From: Mantis religiosa | Taxonomy: Eukaryota; Arthropoda; Insecta; Mantodea; Mantidae | NCBI GenBank assembly: GCA_030765055.1 | Contig: CM060950.1 | Coordinates: forward strand, 21,613,903 to 21,677,902 | Direction of reading: 5' to 3' | DNA: 64,000 nucleotides | In this document: positions 54,810-63,970 of the stretch, in pieces | Numbering within the stretch: the stretch's first letter is position 1 | Layout: every line of letters begins with the position of its first letter | Program-made: the position numbers and the translations under genes | Notes under the pieces: generated by a model | What the model saw: only the letters and a program-made list of their open reading frames with translations | The model's database searches: none | What the model was told of the DNA's origin: nothing

Positions 54810-55546
54810 CTTTGCCTCACGATGTGTCAGTAAATATACTGATATTTGTTTATATTACAAAAACTATTTGAGCTGATACACTTTTACATGGTTTTTAAAT
54901 GGAAGAACAACTGAGTAATACTGCTTTGAACCCTCTAGAGTAAATAGAGATTGCGAACCTTTCATAAACAAAGATATAATGTGACCAGACACATTCTGCC
55001 AGGCCAGGAGAAAAGTACTGTTCCCTCTCACTCGAACTGAACAGACACCTTGGCTAATTCTTTTATCACATCATGTCATATGTTTACGTTTCAAATCTGA
55101 GTAATTACAAATATACGTACATGCATACATGCCAACCAATAATGCTACTCATTACAATGCTTATGTCGCAATGCATTGCTTTATTTACTTGTATTAGAAA
55201 AACTATTTGAGCTAAAAATATGGGGGTTTTATGGTTATGTTAGATACATTACTCTCTACCTTCCACATGGATCAGTTTTGGCAAAATCTGAAGTTTTGAC
55301 TTAGCATGAATAGTATTTAATAGAGACTGATTACGTTGGCGCTCGTCACATGCCACTTAGGGGGAATGCAATACGACAATGCTGCAGGACTCCAATTGGT
55401 TGCTCACCTAGCAGCGCTCAAGGACAAACATCATCCCATTTGAAACAGATTAGTAGTAAAGCACAACCTTTGCTGATGAGCACACATCAAAAATTGAATA
55501 AGAAGCATTCACTCTCCCCTTGCAGCAAGCATGCTAGAAACTGAGA
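54810..55546. other. intron sequence; possible degraded element
   Basis: A less AT-rich patch at about 55330-55540 has a 64-codon plus-strand frame (55350-55544). It may be the coding edge of an LTR element because it directly abuts the LTR at 55547, but no domain is recognisable. Confidence 0.3.
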
Positions 55547-56104
55547 TGTGACTGTTTTAATTAACATAATAGTTCATTTGAGTTCAGTAGTACATGTGAC
55601 ATCACTCCCCCACTCTCTGGTAGCTTCAGTGAGTGTGTGTGAATCTCTTTCTCTTTGTATGCAGGTCTTTGACCTGGCAGGGCGTGATGCCCTGGCTGTG
55701 TAAGGTAAATGGTCCAAGGGACCATATTTTTGTAATTAATTAGTTTTGTAAATATTCTTATTAAGTGAGTTGTAGTTCTTTTGTAACCTGATAGAAAACC
55801 CCAACCTCTCGAAAAGTATGCATTCCCTACTATTGAGCAATTCCCCCGTGTACGAACTGGCCATGTGTTCCTTATCCTTTAACATCCAATGGTTAGGTCG
55901 TCACATAATGGTGGAGGCACCGGGTAAGGGAAAAAAGATTTTCCACGTTGCCTTACATTTCTTACACAATTTCTAAATTTCACGAGACTTTTTCCAAAAT
56001 AAATTTAGAATTTTCACCATGAACCTTTAGAAAAATTGTACCCAGCATCTACCACCATTATGTGATGACCTAACCATGGATGTTAAAGGATAAGGAACAC
56101 ATGG

Positions 56105-56212
56105 CCAGCTCGTACACAGGGGAATTGCTCAATAGTAGGGACAGCTCGTACACGGGGGAATTGCTCAATAGTAGGGACAGCTCGTACACGGGGGAATTGC
56201 TCAATAGTAGGG
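56105..56212 (+). repeat. 36-bp tandem triplication in LTR
   Basis: Three units of 36 bp (56105-56140, 56141-56176, 56177-56212) beginning [AC]CAGCTCGTACAC and ending CTCAATAGTAGGG. The sister LTRs have the unit once. 36 is divisible by 3, which creates a repeated open frame that is not a gene. Confidence 0.95.
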
Positions 56213-56401
56213 AATGCATACTTTTCGAGAGGTTGGGGTTTTCTATCAGGTTACAAAAGAACTACAACTCACTTAATAAGACTATTTACTAAACTAATTA
56301 ATTACAAAAATATGGTCCCTTGGACCATTTACCTTACACAGCCAGGGCATCACGCCCTCCCAGGTCAAAGATCAGCATACAAAGAGAACAAAGAGAAAGA
56401 G

Positions 56402-56451
56402 TAATTAATTTTTCGCTTCACTGTGGTGTTCCAATACAGTTAAATCTCAAT
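56402..56451 (+). mobile_element. 50-bp PLE tail-only insertion (family alpha)
   Basis: Perfect 12-bp target duplication AAAGAGAAAGAG (56390-56401 and 56452-56463). The insert contains only TTTTTCGCTTCACTGTGGTG, CCAATACAGTTAAATCTC and a few flanking bases, i.e. the last about 50 bp of the alpha PLE as seen at 47214-47265. Confidence 0.9.
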
Positions 56452-56576
56452 AAAGAGAAAGAGATTCACACACACTCACTCAAGCTACTAGAGGGTGGAG
56501 GAGTGGGCGAGTGATGTCACATGTACCAATGAGCTCAAATAAACTATTATGTTAATTAAAACAGTCACTCGTGACA

Positions 56577-56912
56577 CTATTAGGTCATAAGACCAGTCAT
56601 GGTTTCCTATTTCTGGTTTACTTCTACTGAAAAAATCTACAAGCAATAATGCTATAACCACCAACAGCACATGCATTTACCTAAAACCAAAGCATGAAAG
56701 ATGTTCATTTACATTTTCCTAGTTCCTTAATTGCTTGTTTCAAAATTTGAAACCTCAAAAAAAGGTATGGTACCTCATACTAAGATTTAAATTAAAAATT
56801 CTCTTAAGAAACTAGGTACGTGCACAAAAACAAGTTATGTACTTAAAGTTTTCATTGTAGACTATAAGTTTGAAACAAGTAAATAAAAATCACTAAGATA
56901 AGAAACCCATAC
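56577..56912. other. intron sequence, nothing recognised
   Basis: RMDN1 intron, AT-rich, no repeat recognised. Confidence 0.55.
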
Positions 56913-57024
56913 CTTGCATAACATAATCCTTTTGCTTTTCTTTGTTCCCCTCACCGCAATGATATTGACCTAACAAATGACTTGCCTTTGCCAGCCTCCA
57001 TAACACACTCACATGGTTCTTATA
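56913..57024 (-). CDS. RMDN1: RMDN1-like gene, exon 2 of the visible four
   Basis: Minus strand, acceptor TTGTTGCAG at 57025, donor GTATGG at 56912, 112 bp. It enters in phase 0 and leaves with one base (phase 1), matching the next exon at 47777. Peptide: Y-K-N-H-V-S-V-L-W-R-L-A-K-A-S-H-L-L, then K-E-K-Q-K-D-Y-V-M-Q. The L-W-R-L-A-[KR]-A motif is diagnostic of the RMDN family (FLWRLARA in RMDN1). Too short to stand out as an open frame; identified by splice sites and family motif. Confidence 0.9.
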
Positions 57025-57202
57025 CTGCAACAATAAGTGATGAATAATTAATGCATTTTACAATAAATTGAAGGCATTAAAGTTAGCACTATTTCAGTAG
57101 TAGAGCTACCAAGGATTCAACTTTACAAGTTTCCTAACATTTATGTGGTGTTAAATATATCAGCAAGGAAATAATATTGGTGATGTAATAGTCTTCAGAA
57201 GG

Positions 57203-57234
<32 letters not shown>

Positions 57235-57944
57235 TACAATTTACATGTCACTCTGTGCCTTTCATCCTTAAGTTTCTCTACACTATAAAATAAATTTTTA
57301 ACCGATAAATATTCTAAGAAAGTTGAAATGAAATTATTTATCCATATTATTATTTAGGGTGCCTTTCAAGTCTTAGTTTAGGATACTCATTCTCTTCATA
57401 TTATTGTTTATTATGTGTATGTCCTCCTTTTATAAATATACCAGTTTTCTTTCATGTATAGGATGATCCACTTAAAACTTTCACAAAAATATATCTCAAA
57501 CAACAAATATTGAAACATACGAGAAGGGCTCATTAAAGAAAATAACATGGACCATTCAGAAAGTTTTAAGGAAATATGGGTTTCAGTACAAATGTACATT
57601 TCTTTAATCTATGCACCTGTATTATTTTTTATACAACTGATAATGTATAATATATATAATGCTGGTTAGATACACAATGTAGAAAATCACATTAAGAATG
57701 AAGTTTGTTACATCACGATAGGTCAACTGCATCCCGAGAAATTAACTTAAAATTGATGTTTATGATGAAAGTTCTGGAGCAAACCTCACATTGCAGCTAA
57801 TCATTATGTGATCAATGTACTATGACATCAACATACTACAGTGAGACAAAAGCTGCCTGTAATGTTAATTTCACTGTTATCAAGCAGGCTAGAAATAAGA
57901 TGCAGTTTCCAGTCATAAAAAAATGTAAAAATAAATAAAAGTTT
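57025..57944. other. intron sequence with A-run
   Basis: Begins the 1373-bp intron between the exons at 57024 and 58398. A run of about 28 A at 57204-57231 has no recognisable SINE or LINE body. Confidence 0.5.
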
Positions 57945-58300
57945 TTCTTAATGAGTAAGGACTATGATACAATGAAGCAAAAAATTAATATAATTTTGAG
58001 TCAAACTAGTGCTCCATGCTCAATATATTGCTAATGTTTACCTACAGTGAGTTTCTTTAGGACCTTCCTAACATCCTCAGCTAATGAGGACTATTGAATT
58101 TTGATTTGAATAACTCCTTGGAGACAATAGGGGCATCTCTGTTGGTATCTTTGGTGAACTTGAAATTCGGATTCTCTTCAAAGTTAATGTCGAAATTGAA
58201 CAGTTTTCCAATTATTAAAAAGTGTTTAGGGTACAACTACTTTAACCATGTGGGAAAAGATATTCATAAAGAAATATGAAGAAAAACGGCAATACTTCTT
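57945..58300 (-). mobile_element. PLE fragment, head-to-head, in RMDN1 intron
   Basis: Minus arm 57945-about 58243: terminal repeat shared with 40553-40790, hammerhead-like core at 58051-58080, and a GIY-YIG C-terminal region (on the minus strand E-N-P-N-F-K-F-T, broken by frameshifts). A short plus arm (58244-58290) reads M-W-E-K-I-F-I-K-K-Y-E, the inverted counterpart. Ends about 100 bp from the donor of the exon at 58398. Confidence 0.65.
58051..58080 (-). ncRNA. hammerhead-ribozyme-like core
   Basis: Minus strand: CTGAGGA (58080-58074), T, stem II GTTAGGA/TCCTAAA (58072-58066 and 58062-58056, 6 pairs) with AGG loop, GAAAC (58055-58051). Both boxes fit CUGANGA and GAAA; same family as 40661-40690. 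Confidence 0.5.
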
Positions 58301-58397
58301 CATGGAAGAACACTGTCCTTTAACATTGAAAGAAATTTACAGACTGCTTTCCGAGACTACCTTAGAAAGAGAGAATGAGACAGAGAGAGATTGTTAC

Positions 58398-58539
58398 CTC
58401 TGGTACGTTTTCTTGCAGCAAATTGTATGCAGTTAACTTGTCTTCAGGTGTCCCTTTCAGAAGCTTATCCACCTCTTTAAATAGCTGTATCAGCTTTGGA
58501 TCAGATTCCAATTTCTGCCTTTCATCTGCACTTGCCAAC
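58398..58539 (-). CDS. RMDN1: RMDN1-like gene, exon 1 of the visible four
   Basis: Minus strand, acceptor TCCTTTCCCAG at 58540, donor GTAACA at 58397, 142 bp. It enters needing two bases from an upstream exon (phase 2) and leaves in phase 0. Peptide: L-A-S-A-D-E-R-Q-K-L, then L-I-Q-L-F-K-E-V-D-K-L-L-K-G, then L-T-A-Y-N-L-L-Q-E-N. This resembles the segment just before the TPR region of RMDN1 (LLQEADxLHKG). The N-terminal about 60-70 residues must be encoded upstream, right of 58540; no first exon was identified in the remaining 5.4 kb. Confidence 0.88.
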
Positions 58540-58705
58540 CTGGGAAAGGACATTAGTTTCTTTTAGTGTAAATTACATTGAATTGAAAAACTGATTAAGC
58601 AGTTTGATATTGGCAATATTTTCATAAAATTACAAGAATTTATCTTACATGCAATAATGACTATTTACTGAGCAATGAAAAAATGACTGAGCACAATGAG
58701 ATTTA

Positions 58706-58868
58706 CCTGCCTCAGTAGCGTAGACAGTAGTATGTATGCCTCACATTCAAGAGGTCCTGAGTTAGAAAATCGGTCCATGTGAGTTATCTGGATAAGGTTT
58801 TTCTTGGGTTTTCCCTTATCCTGAAAGATGAATGTCTGATAACTCTAAACTCTATGGACCTTTTGGTT
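58706..58868 (+). repeat. tRNA-derived SINE (family S1), plus copy
   Basis: CTGCCTCAGTAGCGTAGACAG head with an A-box-like part, B box region GTCCTGAGTTAGAAAATC damaged, then GTTATCTGGATAAGG and CCTGAAAGATGAATG as in the other S1 copies. Confidence 0.65.
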
Positions 58869-59870
58869 TTGCAATAAAATGTGTTTAAACCGTCTCCCTT
58901 TTTGAAATTATTTTCTACACATGTCAATACTACTGCTTTTCATATTCTTTTCATCATTACCTAATATTGTACTGTTATGCCTAACTCACTCTCACCATAG
59001 TCACTATTTAATTTTCATCTGGCTTGTTTCCCAAGAAGATCTCAAACATTTCCATGTCCAGTTACTAGGGTTGTGAATTCTGGGAATATGGGAATTTTCT
59101 GCCAAACTCTTGTTGTAACTGAAGGGACAAACATTTTTATAACTGCTGCTTTCGCCATACATGTCCACTGATCTTTTAAGTTCAGCTACCTTTTCTTGAG
59201 TTACAACTTATTTTGAACTTTTTGCATGTACAATTACAACATTTTCTTTAGTGGCTTACTTTCATTCCCAGCTGTGTGTGCATGTGTGTGAACAGTAGAA
59301 CTCAAAAACATTAAGTTGGATAAATACTGAACTTTTTTTTAAAAATGTTCTATTTTCTCAAAAAATGGCTATAACAATTTTGATAAATATACCAAAATTA
59401 ATGATATTGTAATACCAAATAAAATGTTTGTTTTGAATTTTTTGGGTCTGTCTTCCACTTAATTCTGTATGATTTTGCATAGTAAATAAACCATAGAGAT
59501 CCAGAAAATTTTACTGCACAGAAATGCATATCTCATAAAATCACACAAATTATGCCAAATACATCTATTGTGAAATATTTCCTGCTATTTGTTTAAATTT
59601 TCCAACATAAACTTCTCTCAAATGAGATTCCATTAATCTTTCTTTTATCTCTTGGCCATGCAAAGAGAAAGGAATTTCAAAGTCATTAAGTAATGACCAG
59701 CTGTACTTTCAAAAGAGTTGAATATTATTAAAGCATACTGCGTTCTCGTATTCCTCTTCACTTACATAAAAATTAGCAATAATATAACTTTGGCAAATGT
59801 GGTTGGTTGGTATCTAATGTTAAGCAGTTGGCAATGAAGCCATTTGTTCTCTTGCACTTCAGTATTTTGA
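58869..59870. other. no recognised feature
   Basis: AT-rich. CA/TG-rich short tract near 59274-59290. No repeat or exon recognised. Confidence 0.45.
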
Positions 59871-59874
59871 TGTT

Positions 59875-60045
59875 ATGTTGGTATGTCGAGTATGGTATTC
59901 ACATCCCAGGAAATATGGACAGGGATCCAGATCATGTCGATCCTGTGCCAATGGCCATGGGCTGATCAGGAAGTACAACCTTAATCTCTGTCGACAGTGT
60001 TTCCGAGAATATGCACATGATATTGGTTTCAAGAAGCTGGACTAA
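59875..60045 (+). CDS. RPS29: ribosomal protein S29 (uS14), intronless copy
   Basis: ATG at 59875, 56 codons, TAA at 60043, the normal length of RPS29. The zinc ligands are intact at C21, C24, C39 and C42. Landmarks: W-Y-S-H-P-R-K-Y-G-Q-G-S-R-S-C-R-S-C, H-G-L-I-R-K-Y, L-C-R-Q-C-F-R-E-Y-A, D-I-G-F-K-K-L-D. RPS29 is a small-subunit protein near the mRNA decoding region. Residues 2-5 (L-V-C-R) and N35, H48 and G27 depart from what I expect of the family. The family gene normally has introns, and none are seen, so this is most likely a retrocopy; the pyrimidine-rich TTGTTCTCTTGCACTTCAG before it could be the copied 5' end. No poly-A or target duplication was found. It lies on the strand opposite to RMDN1, upstream of its visible exons. 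Confidence 0.85.
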   Translation: MLVCRVWYSHPRKYGQGSRSCRSCANGHGLIRKYNLNLCRQCFREYAHDIGFKKLD

Positions 60046-60314
60046 GGCAGAGAGTTGCGGTGCTTCAGCTTCAGGGAAGACTGCTTTAAGTTGTGATGAA
60101 TGAACATGTATTTATTATTACATAAAGCATGATTTGTTGAAGCCCAAAAAAGTTTAGGCAGTGTAGTAGGTGGTTTCCATCCATATCTTATTTGAAGTGT
60201 ACAGAAAGGATAATAATGTATAAATGTTTATTGAGACAGTCATGGCCTGTTGGAAGCTTAAAAGTTGCTACAGAGGATTTTCTTGGTAGTGTATTGATTC
60301 TAGTCATACTGTTA

Positions 60315-61552
60315 TTACCCGGTACATTTCGGAAGATACCTCGAGCGTAAAGGCTGTTAGCTGTTTACACCGTACTGCTGGCTCTCAGACGGGAGGAGAG
60401 GCAAACAGCATGTCACAAAATTACATGCATTATTGAAGGCACAAAATGTGCTGCGCTTAGGAGCAAAACAAAATTGACTTATTTAATTCTGATGTGAAGA
60501 TTCCAATTCATGCATATCTGTTTCACCTGCTGTATCTGAAGAGCTTCCATCTATGGCAATGTCGTCTAAAGTAGGTATCAGCTGTTATGTCTGTAGAACT
60601 GCCACTGTCATCTCTGCAACCCATAAAATTGTCTAAGTATTTGCCTCCTCTTCCTCACTACTATCCACACCCACATCAATTACTATTCTATTTCTTCTTC
60701 CATCAAGACATCTCGACGCCAGTATTCTTATTCTATGAACATAATTTTGATGCATACATTTTTCCAATCCTCTTCAATGTTGTTATTTAAACACTGTCTG
60801 GTTAGTACTTTAAGTGCATTTTAAGTCCTAGAACACACATTTTTCTGCTATTTTTTGCTTCATGATATTCCATATCAGTTTAATGGGGTTCAAATCACGG
60901 TGATAACATGGCAATCTATATCCTGCTATGTCCTTTTTTGAAACTAAATCCTATTTCCTTTAATATTCGTCAGGAAGTTCTCTGTCCACAATCAAAATTA
61001 ATTTTCTAATTTACTGCATAGAATAAGTTCTTCACTGTTGGAATTTCTTTATGCACTTTATAATACTCTAAAAAGTTCTGCAAATGACACATTTAAGGAA
61101 ATCGTCATTTAAAACTTCTTTTTCCAATTACACTGTTTTCCTGGAGAAGTAAATTGTGTACCTGAAATACTAGCTTTTTCAACTTCTTTAACTTTTTTTT
61201 TTTGTGGTTTCAGTATTTCCTACTGCCATAACCGTTCTAGCCACTACCTTTGCAAAGGCAGAACTACAATAGACTACTTTACTTTTACTCCTACAGAACT
61301 GGAATACATTCTGAATAATCCTTCTGCTTCGTGAGGTTAGAACCATCCAAGGTGACATCTTTTAAAATTTCCGTGTTTGAAAATTATTATTAGAGACACC
61401 TACTTTGTAATAGGATGCTACACTATACTGTGGTACTCATTCATCACACCAAAGTTAACAACTTAGTACTCAGCCTATAGCCAGCCATCACAATACATTA
61501 GTTCCTGCTTTCGCTGCACATAAACAAAGCTCAAGCTATTTGTCCCAAGTAA
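60315..61552 (-). mobile_element. Tc1/mariner-superfamily transposon, copy 2
   Basis: TA on both sides (60313-60314 and 61553-61554). Inverted ends TTACCCGGTACATTTC and (right, inward) TTACTTGGGACAAATAGC. It aligns along its length with 42443-43950 without the SINE insert and is likewise broken by stops and frameshifts on the minus strand. It lacks part of the region near 43060-43090. Confidence 0.8.
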
Positions 61553-61554
61553 TA

Positions 61555-62620
61555 AATAAATTTTTCCGTAGTTTTGACAGAGTAATAACATAGTGGTTCA
61601 AATGAGTTTGGCATAATTTTACTGCCTCTTTTGGAAAGACTTTGCTGTGGAAAGACACTTGTTACTAACAGGGAGGAGACCGTCTAATTCCTTTAAGGAA
61701 TTAGGCTTAAAGGAAACAACCTGGATAAGAGTCTAATTTCTGATTCCTCACTTTCACGTGAGCAACTGTCAGAAATCACATAACAATTGTTATAATAGAA
61801 AGGTGACCCTTTAGTTACTTATATAATCTGAAGACTTAAAGCAACCAATCTAAACAAATTATGTGATGAACTAAAGGGAAGGGCTGTTCACCAATAAGCA
61901 CTGGTCAGCGTGGTGAGTTATTAACCTGCAATGATATATCTTCCTTTCCAAATATCAGATCCCCTCTCTCTTACCTTTCCTGTCCAGTTATCCTTGACTC
62001 ATTTCTTGTTTTCTTCAACTCTGATGGTATTAGAGTATTCAAGACCTAGGGGATCATTTAATTTTCTTTCCTGTTCATACCTTTCTCTACTTAGGGTGAT
62101 GTAACCGCCATTTATTGTGCCTAATTTTAAACAGCTATAAAAAGTTAAATAAATCTTTTGCAAATGCTTATCTCCATTAGAATTAAGTTGACAGAGGAAT
62201 AAAAATTTGTAAAAATAGTTGGTACAAGAGCAGAGAAAGTCATGCAAGTACAAGACAGTAGGTTTTATAGGAAAAGGCCCAAGTTTGTGGCTGTAAACAG
62301 CAAGAACCAATAGTCTAATATATACCAAACATCTTCTCATGATGCAACACGAAGGTTTTTTTTTAGTAAATTCCCTTACCCCGAATTATCCCTTATATGG
62401 ACAATTTTTCAATATATCGTTATTTTCTCAAAAATGGCTCTTAATGATTTTGATTAAAATAGCATGTATATTTAAGATACTTACAAGACAAAACTACAGC
62501 AAAAACTCATTAACCCAGACCATTTAAGAAAAAAGAAAAAAAAAATCTGCTGTTTAGCGTAGCAAAGGAAGACTTGTTCTAAGACAGTAAATTGCTATTC
62601 TCGTTAGGTACATTACTCAA
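61555..62620. other. no recognised repeat; one unexplained minus-strand frame
   Basis: A 26-bp palindrome lies at about 61683-61708 (CTAATTCC/GGAATTAG). A minus-strand frame of 113 codons at 61999-62340 ends in a charged stretch (R-E-R-Y-E-Q-E-R-K-L-N-D-P-L-G-L-E-Y) and could be a retroelement or a coding exon. I do not recognise it. Confidence 0.3.
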
Positions 62621-63045
62621 ATTGACCTGCCAGTGGGTGAATTCACTGCACTCACCCCACATGCTTGTGACCAGGTTGGAAGAGAAACTTTGATAAAGTC
62701 ATGGAATCAGTTGTGGCTTGATGTGTGTGACTTGCCACAAAACAAGATTAAAGAAGAAAAAATAAGTGTGAATGAAGCTTTTGTAGACATAATTAAAACT
62801 ATTGATGGCTGTTCCAATGTTGATGAAGAGGACATTGTTGCAAATCGACAATGACAGAGGTGATAAACCGATTACAGAGGAAGGCATTATTGCACCATGC
62901 AGTGTCCTGAAAAAGAACAGTATTCAGATTCAGAAAATGTTGATGAAACAGCTGTGGTTTGCTACGAGCAGTATAAAACCAATGAAATATTCCATTGACA
63001 TTTATATTTTCATTTTATTAAATGGGACAATACAAAAACTACTTC
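62620..63045 (+). pseudogene. Tigger-type transposase C-terminal fragment
   Basis: Frame 62633-62854 reads S-W-N-Q-L-W-L-D, then I-K-T-I-D-G-C-S-N-V-D-E-E-D-I, the acidic C-terminal region typical of Tigger/jerky-type transposases (SWKKLWP and IPGxExVDEDDI forms). It continues after a frameshift to about 63000 with further acidic sequence. No DDE core and no ends seen. Confidence 0.6.
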
Positions 63046-63273
63046 CTAGTTAGTGCCATAATTCAGGCTGTATTAAGAATTATTAGGTTATTTAAGGACA
63101 TCAAATCTGTTAAGTTATATAATCGTTGTTAGTAGGTTTGAATTTTGTCATCAAATGGCAATCTTTAGTACAAAAGCCAGCATTCAACCAAACTACTCAA
63201 AATTAGTTACATGTGTTTAGAGGAACTTAGTAATAGTGACGACCAAATTAATTGATAAAGCTATTTATAGTCT

Positions 63274-63970
63274 CGAGATTTAACTGTATTGGAACACCAC
63301 AGTGAAGCGAAATAATTATTAATTTTTAGACGAGTCGTATTTATTACACATCTGCTTCACTTTCGTACCTATTTTGAGGACATGTTTCGCAAATCATTGT
63401 TTGCATCTTCGGCTGTTAATGTGACTAAAGCTTGATCCAGTGGTGTGGGTAATTCTGGAGTTGTTGCTGCCATCTGTTGATTTAGTGATGAACTTAAATG
63501 TGGGATTCTCTTCTGGCGGGATTTCAAAGTTCATTAGTTGGTTTTTATGTTTTTCTATGTATATTCTCTCCCATATGACGAGTTCACTATGTTTTTGTAC
63601 GTATTTTAGTAATTCGGTGCTATCTTCAATTTCTGGTCTGAAAATCATGAAATTGAAGATAGCACCGAATTACTAAAATACGTACAAAAACATAGTGAAC
63701 TCGTCATATGGGAGAGAATATACATAGAAAAACATAAAAACCAACTAATGAACTTTGAAATCCCGCCAGAAGAGAATCCCACATTTAAGTTCATCACTAA
63801 ATCAACAGATGGCAGCAACAACTCCAGAATTAACCACACCACTGGATCAAGCTTTAGTCACATTAAGAGCCGAAGATGCAAACGATGATTTGCGAAACAT
63901 GTCCTCAAAATAGGTACGAAAGTGAAGCAGATGTGTAATAAATACGACTCATCTAAAAATTAATAATTAA
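63274..63970 (+). mobile_element. PLE (family alpha), near-perfect palindromic copy
   Basis: 697-bp insertion with a perfect 12-bp target duplication TATTTATAGTCT (63262-63273 and 63971-63982). The left arm is minus-oriented with the tail first. The right arm is plus-oriented. They meet at about 63640, where CTATCTTCAATTT and AAATTGAAGATAG face each other across a TCTGGTCTGAAAATCATG loop. Both arms encode the last 80 residues of the GIY-YIG protein (I-E-K-H-K-N-Q-L-M-N-F-E). A hammerhead-like core variant (CCGAAGA, GCAAA/TTTGC, GAAAC) lies near 63873-63901. Confidence 0.9.

Larger units (their letters stand above)
55547..56576. mobile_element. inverted LTR pair of one retrotransposon
   Basis: A plus-oriented LTR (55547-55905, 359 bp, TGTGACTG to GTCGTCACA) is followed by internal sequence TAATGGTGGAGGCACCGGG (primer-site region), then by a short 155-bp interior. 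An LTR in the opposite orientation follows (56061-56576, starting TGTGATGACC and ending GTGACA), preceded by the complementary ACCACCATTA. Two 5' ends face each other, as expected from intramolecular self-integration or recombination, not from normal insertion. The second LTR carries a triplicated 36-bp unit and a 50-bp PLE tail insertion. Confidence 0.85.

Noticed and set aside
56080..56292. Frame with three identical 12-residue repeats, at first sight a repeat protein
   Set aside because: The repeats are the 36-bp tandem triplication inside an LTR; the frame runs antisense to the LTR and has no other support.
58248..58436. 62-codon plus-strand frame overlapping the RMDN1 exon region
   Set aside because: It starts in the PLE plus arm and runs through intron sequence; the minus-strand exon has family motifs and splice sites.
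59860..59874. CTTGCACTTCAG as a splice acceptor for RPS29
   Set aside because: The following ATG starts at the correct first residue and the frame has full family length without introns, so a retrocopied 5' untranslated region is the simpler reading. An intron in the 5' UTR cannot be excluded.
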